The notes beneath the pieces are model-generated. The model was not told the origin of the DNA. It did no database searches and saw only the letters and a program-made list of their open reading frames with translations. From the NCBI GenBank assembly GCA_943788775.1, contig CALSRO010000009.1:82216-146215 (forward strand): a DNA stretch of 64,000 nucleotides, in the 5' to 3' direction. Of this stretch, positions 19,224 through 29,034 are shown in pieces (the stretch's first letter is position 1; each line of letters starts with the position of its first letter). Origin of the DNA: an uncultured Flavobacteriales bacterium (GTDB lineage: Bacteria > Bacteroidota > Bacteroidia > Flavobacteriales_G > Salibacteraceae). Made by a program: the position numbers and the translations under genes.

Positions 19224-21670
19224 TTAATTCAGAATCAGCTTAAAATATTGGTAATCAGAGAATCTAGCCTTATTATACTCTTCCTTTTCTTCAGGTTTTG
19301 GTCCTGATAATAAGAATTGTTCATCAATTGTCGATATCTTGTTGAAATCTAAGCCTTGCTTTTTCAGTGCCTTTACCAATGCAGCCTTTCCGTATTTGAG
19401 TCGCAGTTGTGCCAGTTCAATATTACCTCCAGATCTGTTGGTGGGCAGGTGTGAAGCGCTGCCCATTAATGTGATTTTGGTGTTTGGGTTGTCTTCTATT
19501 GCAAGCTTAATGGATGTTGCCATTTTATCTATTTGATCTGCAGGAATTTCACTGGCCACATTGTTTTCAAAATAGATGATCAATTCTCCTTGTTGATCGT
19601 TAATTGCTTTCGATTTAGATTTCAAAGGTTTTTCTGCAAATGGTGGGGTTGTTTTTTTAACAATAGCTTCCGTTTTCTTGACTATTTGATTATCCGGAAC
19701 TGGTTTTTTTTCAATGCTTGGCTCAAACCCTTTGTTGTAGAAAGTGTTCTTAATGTTGATCATTTCTGGAACATTCGAATTCGATTCTCCATTGATAGCT
19801 GATAAAAGGATCTCGCCATCTATTTCTTTAGACAGGGACGGGCGCAAGATGTACGGTTTATCCGCTTCCAGCTTGAAGTATTCAAAGTATCCATCCTTAC
19901 TTACGTGAGAACTGTCGATGACTTTACCTTTTTGATCAAGAAGGTATACCATGCTTCCAAGCGGTATCAATTGACTTTCATCTTTAAAGGAAAGTTTCCA
20001 TTTAAGAATGTTGCCAAGTATGTTATCGTCAATGGCGTATGCTGGGGTTTTACTATTCGATGGTGCAAGGAAAATTTCTCGACTCATTTCTTGATAAACC
20101 TTGCCTTCTGCGATGTCAATTCGCTCCTTGTATATTGATTTGTTTCCGAGGCTTAGATTTACGTCATAGGAGTTTCCAGCTGGAATGATGAATACAAAGC
20201 TCCCATTGCGTTCCACAGGTCTTGTCTGACCTTTCATTTCGTTTGTTTTAATATCGGTAATGGTGATCTTAAGGTCTGCATGTAGTGATTCAGATGGAGC
20301 CGGGAATACCCATCCCTTAAGTAAGGCAAATACGCTTAAATCTACATCTGGACGCGTTTCTTCTTCGGTTTCGTATTCAACGACATAGATGTCAGTACTT
20401 CCGATAGTATTTGCGCCTTTACTCGAGTAATATGCTCGATTGCCATCAGGTGTGCTGATATAACTATGGTCATCATCTGTTGTATTTATTGGATAACCCA
20501 GATTGGTAGGTTCACGCCAACCATCATTCTCAAGCTGAGAATAAAAAATGTCATAACCGCCCATGGAGCGATGCCCATTGGACGAAAAGTACATTGTCTT
20601 CCCATCAGGGTGTAGAAATGGTGCGTCCTCGTCTCCAGCTGTGTTTATGGGCTCTCCCATGTTTATTGCCTTTCCCCATTCACCATTTGGTAGCTTTTGA
20701 GAATACCAAATATCCTTTCCTCCGAATCCACCATCACAATCGCTAACAAAATAAAGGCGCTGTTCATCTGCCGTAATTGTGGCAAAGAATTCATTCGCAT
20801 CAGAGTTTACGTTAGAACCGACCAATTCTGGAAAAGTCCAGCCCGTGCCTAGGATAAATTCACTTTCATAGATATTTCCATTACCCGAAAATGTCTTGTA
20901 GATATAAATCCTTCTTCCATCTGGGCTCATACTCACCACGGATGAATGTTGATCAGCTACGTTGATATTCAGGAGTTCAGGTTCCATCCAACTTCCACTT
21001 ATGCTCCTGAAAATGACGTACATATCTTCATAATACATGCCGGTTTGAGCTTCCACCTTGTTTTCATTGGAACCATCCATTCGATATCTTCTGGATGTAA
21101 AGTACAAGGTGTTTTCATCATAGGCTACAATGGGTGAGTATTCAGCATATGGAGAATTAATTGGGGCACCAATGTTTTGAATTTTGGCTTCCACTGGATT
21201 GGCCATTAGCTCGCGAGCAACGGCACACATTTCAATTCCTCTTTCTGCTTTTGGACGTAAGAATTGCTTTTTACTCGCATCGTTTAGGAATTTTTTATAG
21301 AAAAATTCTGAGGAATCTATTTTTCCGGCAATGTGATATGCCTCCGCCAAATAGAAGTAAGTCTCCGTGGGTGCGGATTTGTAGTCAGACGAAAACGGAT
21401 CATATGTTTTCTTTACGTCCTTTGCTGCTTTTAACAGGAATGGAAGAGCGCGATCTCTGTCTATACCAGGTTTAAATAACTACTCCCTAGTTTGTAATTT
21501 ATATTTGCATTGTTACGTTCCTTGAGCAATACCTCCCAAATAGGAATGGCAATCCCATAATATCCATCTTCGGTTAAAAGGTTTGCTTCAGTGAATTGTT
21601 CGCGGAAGGATTGTCCTTGTGCTGGAATCAACGCGCACACAAACAAAGCCATCAAGAATAGATTTTTCAT
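19224..21670 (-). CDS. Second PorE-like TPR/PD40/OmpA-type protein, one apparent frameshift
   Basis: An ATG at 21670 starts a signal peptide (MKNLFLMALFVCALIPAQGQ) and a TPR-like region that runs into a stop at 21461. The following frame continues the same domain (PGIDRDRALPFLLKAAKDV). Restoring one C in the run near 21466-21471 joins them as SSYLNPGIDRDRAL. After the TPR region come a PD40 propeller (NTLYFTSRRYRMDGSN, TMYFSSNGHRSMGGYDIFYS), a carboxypeptidase-like beta-sandwich and a C-terminal region with an OmpA-like start (LIIYFENNVASEIPADQID) that keeps little of the canonical peptidoglycan-binding motif. It is a divergent paralogue of the next gene downstream (89 bp gap). Probably cell-envelope associated; peptidoglycan binding is doubtful. 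Confidence 0.78.
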
Positions 21671-21754
21671 GATCGTAGGTTATCCGACCAAATTAACCCA
21701 ATCTAATGGTTAGCGAATAGACTTAAACTGAACTTATTAAGATTTAAATACTAA

Positions 21755-23089
21755 TTAAATCTCGCGGTTAATGTCCCATTTCTCTAAATAGTCAGCGACT
21801 CTTCTTACAAACATTCCGCCTAAGGCTCCGTCAACTACTCTATGGTCATAAGAATGGGATAGGAACATCATATGTCTTATTCCTATGCTGTCTCCTTCTG
21901 GAGTTTCTATTACAGCTGGTTTCTTAGTAATTGCTCCAACCGCCATGATGGCAACCTGTGGTTGATTAATAATGGGAGTACCCATCACGTTTCCAAAAGA
22001 CCCAACGTTTGTCAAAGTGTAGGTTCCACCTTGAATTTCGTCTGGTTGTAATTTATTTGCTCGAGCTCTGTTGGCTAAGTCATTCACCGCTTTGGTTAAA
22101 CCAGTCAAGTTTAAATGATCTGCATTCTTAATTACAGGCACAATCAAGTTTCCACTGGGCAGTGCGGCTGCCATACCAATGTTAATTGACTTTTTTCGGA
22201 TGATTCGATCACCATCCACAGTGATGTTAATCATCGGGAAATCTTTGATCGCTTTGGCGATGGCTTCAATGAATATTGGAGTGAAGGTTAATTTTTCGCC
22301 TTCTTTTTGTTCAAACGACTTTTTGACTTTATTTCTCCAATTAACAACATTGGTCACATCTGCCTCAACGAAGCTCGTTACGTGCGGTGAAGTGTGTTTC
22401 GACTTAACCATGTGCTCTGAAATGAGCTTACGCATTCTGTCCATTTCGATGATTTCAACATCTCCACTAACCGATGCCGCAGGAGCCGATGATTTCGCTG
22501 GAGTAGTTGTTGGTGCTTGAACAGGTGCACGAGATGAGGTCGGCACACCTGCTTCGATAACAGTTCCATTACCTCGATTTTCTAAGTATTCTAAAACGTC
22601 TTTCTTTGTTACTCTTCCGTTTTTACCAGAACCATCAATTTTTTCCAATTCCTGCACAGATATACCTTCTTCTTTGGCAATGCTTTTTACCAATGGGCTG
22701 TAAAATTGGTCTGTATCCGAGAAATTCGTGTCGTTAGCATCCGCAATAGCGTTGGTTACAATTTGTTGCGCTGCTTGCGCTGGTTCAGGGCTTGGGGTTT
22801 CTTTCGATTCAACTTGAGCAGGAGCCGCATTTGGAGCAGCTGCTTCACCTTCCGCACCTATAATGGCTATGGCTTGACCTACCTGCGCCACATCACCTTC
22901 TTGTACTAGTAGCTCTAGAATCGTTCCTGATATGGGCGCTGGCACTTCACTATCTACTTTGTCCGTTGCAATTTCAACGATAGCCTCTTCTGCATCAACT
23001 GTATCTCCAACACTTTTCAACCAAGTTGTAATGGTTGCCTCTGCAACACTTTCGCCCATTTTTGGCAGAATGACTTCTGTTTGCGCCAT
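21755..23089 (-). CDS. 2-oxoacid dehydrogenase complex E2 (dihydrolipoamide acyltransferase)
   Basis: I chose the ATG at 23089, because the protein then starts with the lipoyl domain (MAQTEVILPKMGESVAEA); the frame extends further but without family sequence. The 444-residue product has a lipoyl domain with the lipoylated Lys44 in ATDKVDSE, an Ala/Pro-rich linker, a peripheral E1/E3-binding domain (SPLVKSIAKEEGISVQELEK), a second linker and the catalytic domain ending with DHRVVDG, whose His416 is catalytic. It transfers acyl groups to CoA in a pyruvate, 2-oxoglutarate or branched-chain 2-oxoacid dehydrogenase. The sequence resembles Bacteroidota proteins annotated as branched-chain or generic E2; the E1 genes are not in the window, so the substrate is open. 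It is divergent from the TonB receptor. Confidence 0.92.
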   Translation of the reverse strand: MAQTEVILPKMGESVAEATITTWLKSVGDTVDAEEAIVEIATDKVDSEVPAPISGTILELLVQEGDVAQVGQAIAIIGAEGEAAAPNAAPAQVESKETPSPEPAQAAQQIVTNAIADANDTNFSDTDQFYSPLVKSIAKEEGISVQELEKIDGSGKNGRVTKKDVLEYLENRGNGTVIEAGVPTSSRAPVQAPTTTPAKSSAPAASVSGDVEIIEMDRMRKLISEHMVKSKHTSPHVTSFVEADVTNVVNWRNKVKKSFEQKEGEKLTFTPIFIEAIAKAIKDFPMINITVDGDRIIRKKSINIGMAAALPSGNLIVPVIKNADHLNLTGLTKAVNDLANRARANKLQPDEIQGGTYTLTNVGSFGNVMGTPIINQPQVAIMAVGAITKKPAVIETPEGDSIGIRHMMFLSHSYDHRVVDGALGGMFVRRVADYLEKWDINREI

Positions 23090-23116
23090 AGCTTTGATCT
23101 GTTTTTTTTGCGGAGG

Positions 23117-23124
23117 CAAAGGTA
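23117..23124 (-). promoter_or_regulatory. Candidate -7 box (TACCTTTG) for the E2 gene
   Basis: Exact TAnnTTTG match on the minus strand ending 27 nt before the ATG at 23089, in the short divergent region shared with the TonB receptor gene. Confidence 0.4.
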
Positions 23125-23194
23125 CGTTAAAGATGTAATCTTGCATTATTTCTCTAAACCGAACTTTTTTAAGTCTGAAATGTTTCCTTGCACT

Positions 23195-25603
23195 ATGAGA
23201 TTGTTTATCACCACCACAGCACTCTTCATTTCAACTTTTATCTCAGCCCAAGAAAACGGAGCGATTAAAGGCCGAGTATTCGACCCAATTAATAATGAAG
23301 GTGTTCCCTTTGCAAATGTTGTGATTCAAGGAACCTCCACCGGTGCCGTCACCGATTTCGATGGAAACTATGAAATACTAAACTTAAATCCAGGATTATA
23401 CAATCTTGAAGCCTCTTCTGTTGGCTATGAGACCAAGGTGGAGTATGAAATTCAGACGTTTAATAATAAGCCCACCTTCATAAATATTGAATTAAGTCCT
23501 GCCGCAGAATTGCTAGAAGCGGTGGAAGTAGTCGCCTCGCCCTTCAGCAAGAAAGATGAAGCACCAGTTTCTATGAGAACGATTGGCGTTTCTGAGATTG
23601 AAAGAAACCCAGGAGGAAATCGAGATATTTCGAGAGTGATACAATCGCTACCTGGGGTCGCATCACCGCCATCATTTCGAAACGATATTATTATTCGTGG
23701 AGGGGCTCCAAACGAGAATAGATTTTACCTCGATGGAGTAGAAGTGCCAAACATTAACCATTTTGCTACGCAGGGTTCTTCGGGAGGCCCAGTTGGTTTG
23801 ATAAATGTCAATTTTATTAAAGAAGTTGAGTTTTATTCTGCCTCTTTTCCAGCCAATAGAGGAAATGCTCTGAGCTCAGTATTTGATTTCTCCCTGAAGG
23901 AGGGTAATCCAGAAAAAATCAAGGCAAATATTACGGTAGGAAGCAGCGATTATGGATTGACCTTAGACGGTCCAATTGGAGAAAATACAAGCTATATTTT
24001 TTCGGTAAGACGGTCTTATTTGCAATTTCTCTTTGCTGCGCTTAGGTTACCATTTCTTCCCATATACAATGATGCTCAGTTCAAAGTGAAAACTAAACTC
24101 AACGCGAAGAATGAGATTACATTGATCGGTTTGGGGGCCCTGGATCAATTTGAAATAAACAAAAACGTAAATGATGGGATTGACGACCCCGAAACCTTGG
24201 AGCGAAATCAATTTATACTTGGAAATATTGTTTCAAATGAACAGTGGAATTACACGGTTGGTGCAGCTTATAAGCATTTTGCCGAGAGCAGCTTTCAGCA
24301 AGTTGTTGTGAGTCGTAATCATCTGGATAATACAGCTAAGAAATATTTTAACAACGATGAAAGCTCAGAGGCGAATAAAATTCTCGATTATCGAAGTCAA
24401 GAAATTGAAAACAAAGTCAGATTAGAACACACTTGGCGAGGTGAAGGATGGAAGTGGAACGTGGGCGCAGGATATGAAAATGCACTGTTTACGAATAGAA
24501 CATTCAATCGATTTGTTACAGCAGATGGACAGCAGTTGACAGCAGACTTTAGGTCTGAGTTGATTGTGAATAAGTACTCTTTATTCACACAGCTTTCTAA
24601 AGGTTTTACTGCGAATCGCCTTAAGTTGAGTTTAGGACTTCGATCTGATATCACAGATTTCAATAAAGCCATGGGGAATCCCATTGATCAGCTGTCCCCG
24701 AGGATGTCCGCTTCTTATTTATTTGCATCCAAATGGAGTCTAAATGCGAGTATCGGAAGATACTACCAACTACCTCCATACACCATAATGGGGTATAGGA
24801 GCAATGCAGGTGACCTTGTGAATAAGCAAAATGGTATCAGCTATATTCAATGCGATCAAGCCGTTCTAGGGCTTGAGTATCTGCCATATACCAACACAAA
24901 GATTAGTGTTGAAGGATTCTATAAACTGTATGATAATTACCCATTCCTCGTACGTGATAGCATTTCTTTAGCAAACTTAGGAAGTGACTTTGGCGTAATT
25001 GGAAACGACCCTGCTGTGCCAACATCAAAAGGTCGTGCCTATGGACTCGAATTACTTGTGCAACAAAAGCTGACTAAAGGATTTTACGGCATACTGGCAG
25101 TGACCCTGGTTAAAAGTGAGTTTGAGGATAAGAATGGTAAGTACAGACCGAGCGCTTGGGATAACGGTCAAGTGGTGACCTTAACTGCGGGTAAGAAATT
25201 TAAAAAAGACTGGGAATTAGGAGCGAGGTTTAGATATTTGGGTGCATCGCCCTACACACCTTATGATTTGGCGCTATCAAGCAATAGGGCTAATTGGGAC
25301 CTACGCGGAGTTGGCATTTTAGATTACGATCAGCTGAATACGGAACGTACTGGTGCCGTGCATCAATTAGATATGCGCCTAGATAAGCGTTGGTACTTTG
25401 CAAAGTGGTCACTCAACTTGTATTTAGACATTCAGAATGTCTATAACTTCCAAGCTCCTCTTGCTCCTTCAATAACTGTTGTAAGAGATGATAATGGTGA
25501 TCCGTTAGTAGATCCAATGGATGCTTCAAGATACCAGACTAAAGAAATTGAAAATTTTTCTGGAACGCTTTTGCCATCTATAGGGATTATCATCGAATTG
25601 TAA
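23195..25603 (+). CDS. TonB-dependent receptor with N-terminal CarboxypepD_reg-like domain
   Basis: The ATG at 23195 starts a signal peptide (MRLFITTTALFISTFISAQ); an in-frame ATG at 23180 is also possible. The 802-residue product has a carboxypeptidase-regulatory-like domain (AIKGRVFDPINNEGVPFANV, about 20-105), a plug domain (SRVIQSLPGVASPP, IIIRGGAPNENRFYLDGVEV) and a 22-strand-type outer-membrane barrel to the C-terminus. It imports a ligand across the outer membrane using TonB energy. There is no SusD partner nearby, so it is not a classical glycan-uptake pair; the ligand (metal chelate, vitamin, peptide) is unknown. It lies divergent to the E2 gene and ends at a convergent terminator. 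Confidence 0.9.
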   Translation: MRLFITTTALFISTFISAQENGAIKGRVFDPINNEGVPFANVVIQGTSTGAVTDFDGNYEILNLNPGLYNLEASSVGYETKVEYEIQTFNNKPTFINIELSPAAELLEAVEVVASPFSKKDEAPVSMRTIGVSEIERNPGGNRDISRVIQSLPGVASPPSFRNDIIIRGGAPNENRFYLDGVEVPNINHFATQGSSGGPVGLINVNFIKEVEFYSASFPANRGNALSSVFDFSLKEGNPEKIKANITVGSSDYGLTLDGPIGENTSYIFSVRRSYLQFLFAALRLPFLPIYNDAQFKVKTKLNAKNEITLIGLGALDQFEINKNVNDGIDDPETLERNQFILGNIVSNEQWNYTVGAAYKHFAESSFQQVVVSRNHLDNTAKKYFNNDESSEANKILDYRSQEIENKVRLEHTWRGEGWKWNVGAGYENALFTNRTFNRFVTADGQQLTADFRSELIVNKYSLFTQLSKGFTANRLKLSLGLRSDITDFNKAMGNPIDQLSPRMSASYLFASKWSLNASIGRYYQLPPYTIMGYRSNAGDLVNKQNGISYIQCDQAVLGLEYLPYTNTKISVEGFYKLYDNYPFLVRDSISLANLGSDFGVIGNDPAVPTSKGRAYGLELLVQQKLTKGFYGILAVTLVKSEFEDKNGKYRPSAWDNGQVVTLTAGKKFKKDWELGARFRYLGASPYTPYDLALSSNRANWDLRGVGILDYDQLNTERTGAVHQLDMRLDKRWYFAKWSLNLYLDIQNVYNFQAPLAPSITVVRDDNGDPLVDPMDASRYQTKEIENFSGTLLPSIGIIIEL

Positions 25604-25635
25604 ATCTGATAAAAGACGGATTGCTAGAAAGTAAA

Positions 25636-25660
25636 AACGCCCACTCAAATGGTGGGCGTT
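25636..25660. terminator. Bidirectional terminator between TonB receptor and SpoIIE phosphatase genes
   Basis: A 9-bp GC-rich stem (AACGCCCAC/GTGGGCGTT) with a 7-nt loop lies between the convergent genes, flanked by A and T runs on both sides. Confidence 0.75.
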
Positions 25661-25687
25661 TCAATTAGTTCGAGTTATGATTTAATG

Positions 25688-27481
25688 TTAGAACCGAATA
25701 CCAACAACTAAGATGTCGTCAATCTGTTCTTCTTCATCGCCCATCCAATCTTCGATTCGGTCATTTAGAATCTCTTTTTGTTCAGACATCGATTTGTCAG
25801 TTACTTCTACAAGTAGTTTCTTAAACTGAGAGTACTTAAACTTCTTACCATTCGGTCCGCCAAATTGGTCAGCATATCCATCAGAGAAGATATATATGGT
25901 GTCATTTTTTTGAACTTCTAGCTCATGATTGGTGTACGGTGTGTTCAAATTATCACCAAAAAATCCAACAGGCTGTCTATCACCACGAGTTTCCAAAATT
26001 TCGCCATTTCGAATCATCCAAAGTGGATTGTTAGCGCCTGCAAATTCAATTTTATTTCCAGTCTTAGGAATAGATAAAATCGCGATGTCCATACCGTCTT
26101 TGGTTTGTTCTCCAGAAGATTGCTTGTTCAAAGCGCTGATCACTCCGTGCTTTAAAGCGTAGAGAATATCTGCAGGAGATGTCATTCCTTTTTCATTGAC
26201 AATTTCATTTAAAAGCGAGCTGCCAATCATGGACATCAAGGCTCCTGGTACACCATGGCCCGTACAATCCGCTGCAGCAATTATTGCTCTGTCTTGTTTT
26301 TCAGAAAACCAATAGAAATCGCCACTTACAATGTCCTTCGGACGGAATAATACAAGGCTATTTTTCAATGCGTTGTCAATGTCTTCCTTGGAAGGTAGTA
26401 TCGCTTCCTGAATACGTTTGGCATATAGTATACTGTCTTTAACCTGCTCGTATAATTCAGCTATTTGCTCACTTTGCTTTTCAATTTCTTCTTTTTGACG
26501 GACTACCTCAGCCGTGCGCTCTCTTACTTTTTCTTCCATATCCTCAGCGTACTCTTTCAAGTTTTTACGCATGAGTAGAAGTGATTGACCCAATTCATCT
26601 TGATCGCTCAAAGGATCGTAGTCTGAGTTGTATGTTCCAGAACCAACAGCAATTGCAAAGTCTTTTGTTCGTCTCAAACCGGCAACTACAGTTTCCAAGG
26701 CGTTTGCCATTTCACCAATTTCATCGCCTCCCGTATCAATCCACGACTTAGGGAAAATACCTTTGGATAGATCGAGTAGAATTAATCTCAATTTTCTGAC
26801 TGGAGAAACAATGGTGCGAGTAGTTAAGAATGCGATCAGAATACCTGCAATCGCCAAGGCCCAACCAAGATTCTGAATCAAGGTTTGAATTCCCTGAAAC
26901 TTACCCAGCATTTCCTCCGTTATCTCCTTCGTCTTCTCCTTTTTGTGATCGATGAGATTATTGAGCTCTTGAATGATATAATCAGTTTGCACGTCAATGT
27001 CTCCCGCTTGTTCTACCATCGATGCAGCAAGGATAGTATTCGTGGGTTCGTTGTAGCTTTCAATTCCTGATAAGGTCATCTTAATAAAATCGTGAAGACC
27101 CCACAATTCCTCAATACTACTGAACAATCCAGTTATTTCTGTACCACTCGAATCTTGCCATGACTCGGCTAGTTTTTCAAGCTCAATTTTGAGTTGTGGG
27201 TATTCAGTATAGGTCAGATCATTCAGATCGACTTTATCTTCAAACTCTGCTGGAGTAGCCTGATATGCCCAGTTATTGATGAGCATTTTAGAACGCACAA
27301 TCAATAGCTTTAACTCTTCGAGTTTAGCGATAGATGGATTGTGGTTATTAGTAATTTCTTCATTGATTTTTCTACTTTCAACAAAGGTGTCGTTCGTAAT
27401 ATAGAACGCAACTATGGTCGCTAAAATGACCACGGCAAATCCTAAACTTATTTTTCTTCCAATGCTAAAGTGTGAAAACAT
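25688..27481 (-). CDS. Membrane HAMP-SpoIIE (PP2C-type) serine/threonine phosphatase
   Basis: The 597-residue product has a first membrane segment at about 11-28, a helical periplasmic sensor region (about 30-205) of the four-helix-bundle type, a second membrane segment at about 208-228, a HAMP domain (TIVSPVRKLRLIL...), a long coiled coil at about 310-360 (EKVRERTAEVVRQKEEIEKQ) and a C-terminal SpoIIE/PP2C phosphatase domain. The PP2C metal motifs are present: SGDFYWF, AAADCTGHGVPGALMSMIG and SDGYADQFGG. It should sense a periplasmic state and dephosphorylate a cytoplasmic phosphoprotein, by family analogy a STAS-type anti-anti-sigma factor; no STAS or kinase gene is in the window. It is the last gene of the yfiR-TPR-phosphatase unit, 11 bp after the TPR gene. 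Confidence 0.9.
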   Translation of the reverse strand: MFSHFSIGRKISLGFAVVILATIVAFYITNDTFVESRKINEEITNNHNPSIAKLEELKLLIVRSKMLINNWAYQATPAEFEDKVDLNDLTYTEYPQLKIELEKLAESWQDSSGTEITGLFSSIEELWGLHDFIKMTLSGIESYNEPTNTILAASMVEQAGDIDVQTDYIIQELNNLIDHKKEKTKEITEEMLGKFQGIQTLIQNLGWALAIAGILIAFLTTRTIVSPVRKLRLILLDLSKGIFPKSWIDTGGDEIGEMANALETVVAGLRRTKDFAIAVGSGTYNSDYDPLSDQDELGQSLLLMRKNLKEYAEDMEEKVRERTAEVVRQKEEIEKQSEQIAELYEQVKDSILYAKRIQEAILPSKEDIDNALKNSLVLFRPKDIVSGDFYWFSEKQDRAIIAAADCTGHGVPGALMSMIGSSLLNEIVNEKGMTSPADILYALKHGVISALNKQSSGEQTKDGMDIAILSIPKTGNKIEFAGANNPLWMIRNGEILETRGDRQPVGFFGDNLNTPYTNHELEVQKNDTIYIFSDGYADQFGGPNGKKFKYSQFKKLLVEVTDKSMSEQKEILNDRIEDWMGDEEEQIDDILVVGIRF

Positions 27482-27492
27482 ATTCTCCTTTT

Positions 27493-28386
27493 TTATTGGT
27501 TAGATTCTAATTCGTCCAACAGTTTCTGATAGTACTCGGACTTCTCAATATCATTTAGACCGAAATAAATACCAGATAAGCCTTGTAATGTGGCCTTTCT
27601 AGTTGGGTCTAATTCATATGCCTTGAGCATATATGGTAGGGCTTTCGTAAACAACTCCATCACCCTTTCTTGAACTGCAAAAAGCTCTTCAAATGGTAGT
27701 TCATAATCCATATTATCAATCATGTTTACACCTTGATTGTAATAATGAATAGCCAGGTTATAGTTTGCACTTACGTTGTTGCTATCAAGTGCGATTACCT
27801 TTTCGTACAACTCGATTATCTGGACACCTAAAGCGTCTAAATTGGTTGTAGGATCCGCTTTTTCGTAGAGAATACTTAATCGTGAGGCTTTATATAAACT
27901 GAATTCAACGTCTCTGCCAGTAAAGTCCATTTCAGGGTTTGTAATCTGAGTTAAACTTTTGTATTCGTCATAATAAGCTTGGGCTACATCGAAATCACTC
28001 ATGTCAAGTGAGGTAGCGGCATCATTGAATAGAGTAGAGGCCAGAAATTTTAGAGATTGAACGCAATCGTTTTTGAACTCGGCTTCAGTGTCAATCTCCA
28101 TGGTCTTTTTAAAGGACTGGATAGCTATGGCTCGCTGCTCTTGACCATCGGGGCTCTTCCGATCAAGTTTATACATGTCCTTATATATGTATCCGCGAAA
28201 ACACCACGTGCGCGCTGTCGAGTTGAATTTATCATCTTCAACCGCAATGTCAATGAGCTCTTGTGCTTTTGTATAGTCCTTGCTCTGATAGGCACGAAGT
28301 GCCAAGGATACTGGATCGAGCTGAGCCCTTAAGCCGATCGGTATCGTCAGAAGCAAGACTAGTATGGGTACTAAGAGTCTCTTCAT
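27493..28386 (-). CDS. Secreted TPR-repeat protein
   Basis: The 297-residue product has a signal peptide (MKRLLVPILVLLLTIPIGL) and then helical TPR-like repeats, for example ALRAYQSKDYTKAQELIDIA, DVAQAYYDEYKSLT and SANYNLAIHYYNQGVNMIDN. TPR proteins usually act as protein-protein docking platforms; here it is predicted periplasmic. It lies 4 bp after the YfiR-like gene and 11 bp before the HAMP-SpoIIE phosphatase gene, so it is probably a scaffold or ligand carrier in the same signalling unit. Partner identity is inferred from position only. Confidence 0.8.
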   Translation of the reverse strand: MKRLLVPILVLLLTIPIGLRAQLDPVSLALRAYQSKDYTKAQELIDIAVEDDKFNSTARTWCFRGYIYKDMYKLDRKSPDGQEQRAIAIQSFKKTMEIDTEAEFKNDCVQSLKFLASTLFNDAATSLDMSDFDVAQAYYDEYKSLTQITNPEMDFTGRDVEFSLYKASRLSILYEKADPTTNLDALGVQIIELYEKVIALDSNNVSANYNLAIHYYNQGVNMIDNMDYELPFEELFAVQERVMELFTKALPYMLKAYELDPTRKATLQGLSGIYFGLNDIEKSEYYQKLLDELESNQ

Positions 28387-28390
28387 ATTT

Positions 28391-28924
28391 TTAATTTACC
28401 ACCTTGGTGGCCATTTTTTCTAATGTGTTACTAATCACTAAACCTTGTTCCTTAAATATTTTATTATTCATCTCAAATTTGATCAAACTTCCGGCCACCA
28501 CAAAGTTGATAGCTGCTAACCTGTCTATCATTCCAGGAGCTTCGGTTATGATAACAGCGTTATAACTACGAGCCTTTTTAGAGAAAGGTTCTACTTCGCC
28601 CGCGGTCTTTCCTCCAATGTAGAGAACATGACATCTTTCTATATCGGCAGCGCTGGTATAAGTTTTAACGACAACTTTTTGACTATTGATGCTTTTTGCC
28701 TTGGCGGCATCTCTCAAGCTATTTGCCAAGTCATCATCATTTACTACGGCAATAATGAAGTCGCCTTTCTTATAGGCTTCTGGGTACTCGGTAGATTGAG
28801 CGAATTTGTATATGAAAAGACTCTTCATTTTGGCCCTTGTATTCACCGCAGTGTTCATGGTTTGGGCATTGGTCGCCATGGCGAAACCAATTATCAACGA
28901 TATAAAAATGAGTAATCTCTTCAC
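28391..28924 (-). CDS. YfiR family (DUF4154) periplasmic protein
   Basis: A GTG at 28924 starts a signal peptide (VKRLLIFISLIIGFAMATNA) and a 177-residue protein. Matches to YfiR/DUF4154 are the start KSLFIYKFAQSTEYPEAYKK, the FIIAVVNDDDLANSLR segment, HVLYIGGKTA and the C-terminal INFVVAGSLIKFEMNNKIFK. In Pseudomonas, YfiR is a periplasmic repressor of the diguanylate cyclase YfiN and is sequestered by the OmpA-like lipoprotein YfiB. Here a twin-OmpA protein is encoded just upstream on the same strand, and a HAMP-containing phosphatase just downstream, so a comparable sensing logic is plausible. An exact TACTTTTG box and a perfect inverted repeat lie directly upstream. Confidence 0.87.
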   Translation of the reverse strand: MKRLLIFISLIIGFAMATNAQTMNTAVNTRAKMKSLFIYKFAQSTEYPEAYKKGDFIIAVVNDDDLANSLRDAAKAKSINSQKVVVKTYTSAADIERCHVLYIGGKTAGEVEPFSKKARSYNAVIITEAPGMIDRLAAINFVVAGSLIKFEMNNKIFKEQGLVISNTLEKMATKVVN

Positions 28925-28938
28925 TGTATAATTCCGCG

Positions 28939-28946
28939 CAAAAGTA
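28939..28946 (-). promoter_or_regulatory. Candidate -7 box (TACTTTTG) for the yfiR-TPR-phosphatase unit
   Basis: Exact TAnnTTTG match on the minus strand ending 14 nt before the GTG at 28924. It directly abuts the inverted repeat at 28947-28961. Confidence 0.45.
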
Positions 28947-28961
28947 TGTGTTCTGAACACA
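28947..28961. promoter_or_regulatory. Perfect 7-bp inverted repeat, possible operator
   Basis: TGTGTTC, one central base, GAACACA. It lies immediately upstream of the candidate -7 box of the yfiR unit, where a dimeric regulator would block or contact RNA polymerase. No regulator gene is adjacent, so operator function is inference. Confidence 0.35.
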
Positions 28962-29034
28962 CGCTTGTAAAAATTGCGGATGCGCCAATTTAGATATAAA
29001 ACAGTGGGTCAGAATAGAATTTAAGTTCGCTTGA

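Noticed and set aside
28947..28961. Intrinsic terminator at the inverted repeat upstream of yfiR
   Set aside because: The stem is followed by no T-tract on either strand, so operator or no function is more likely.
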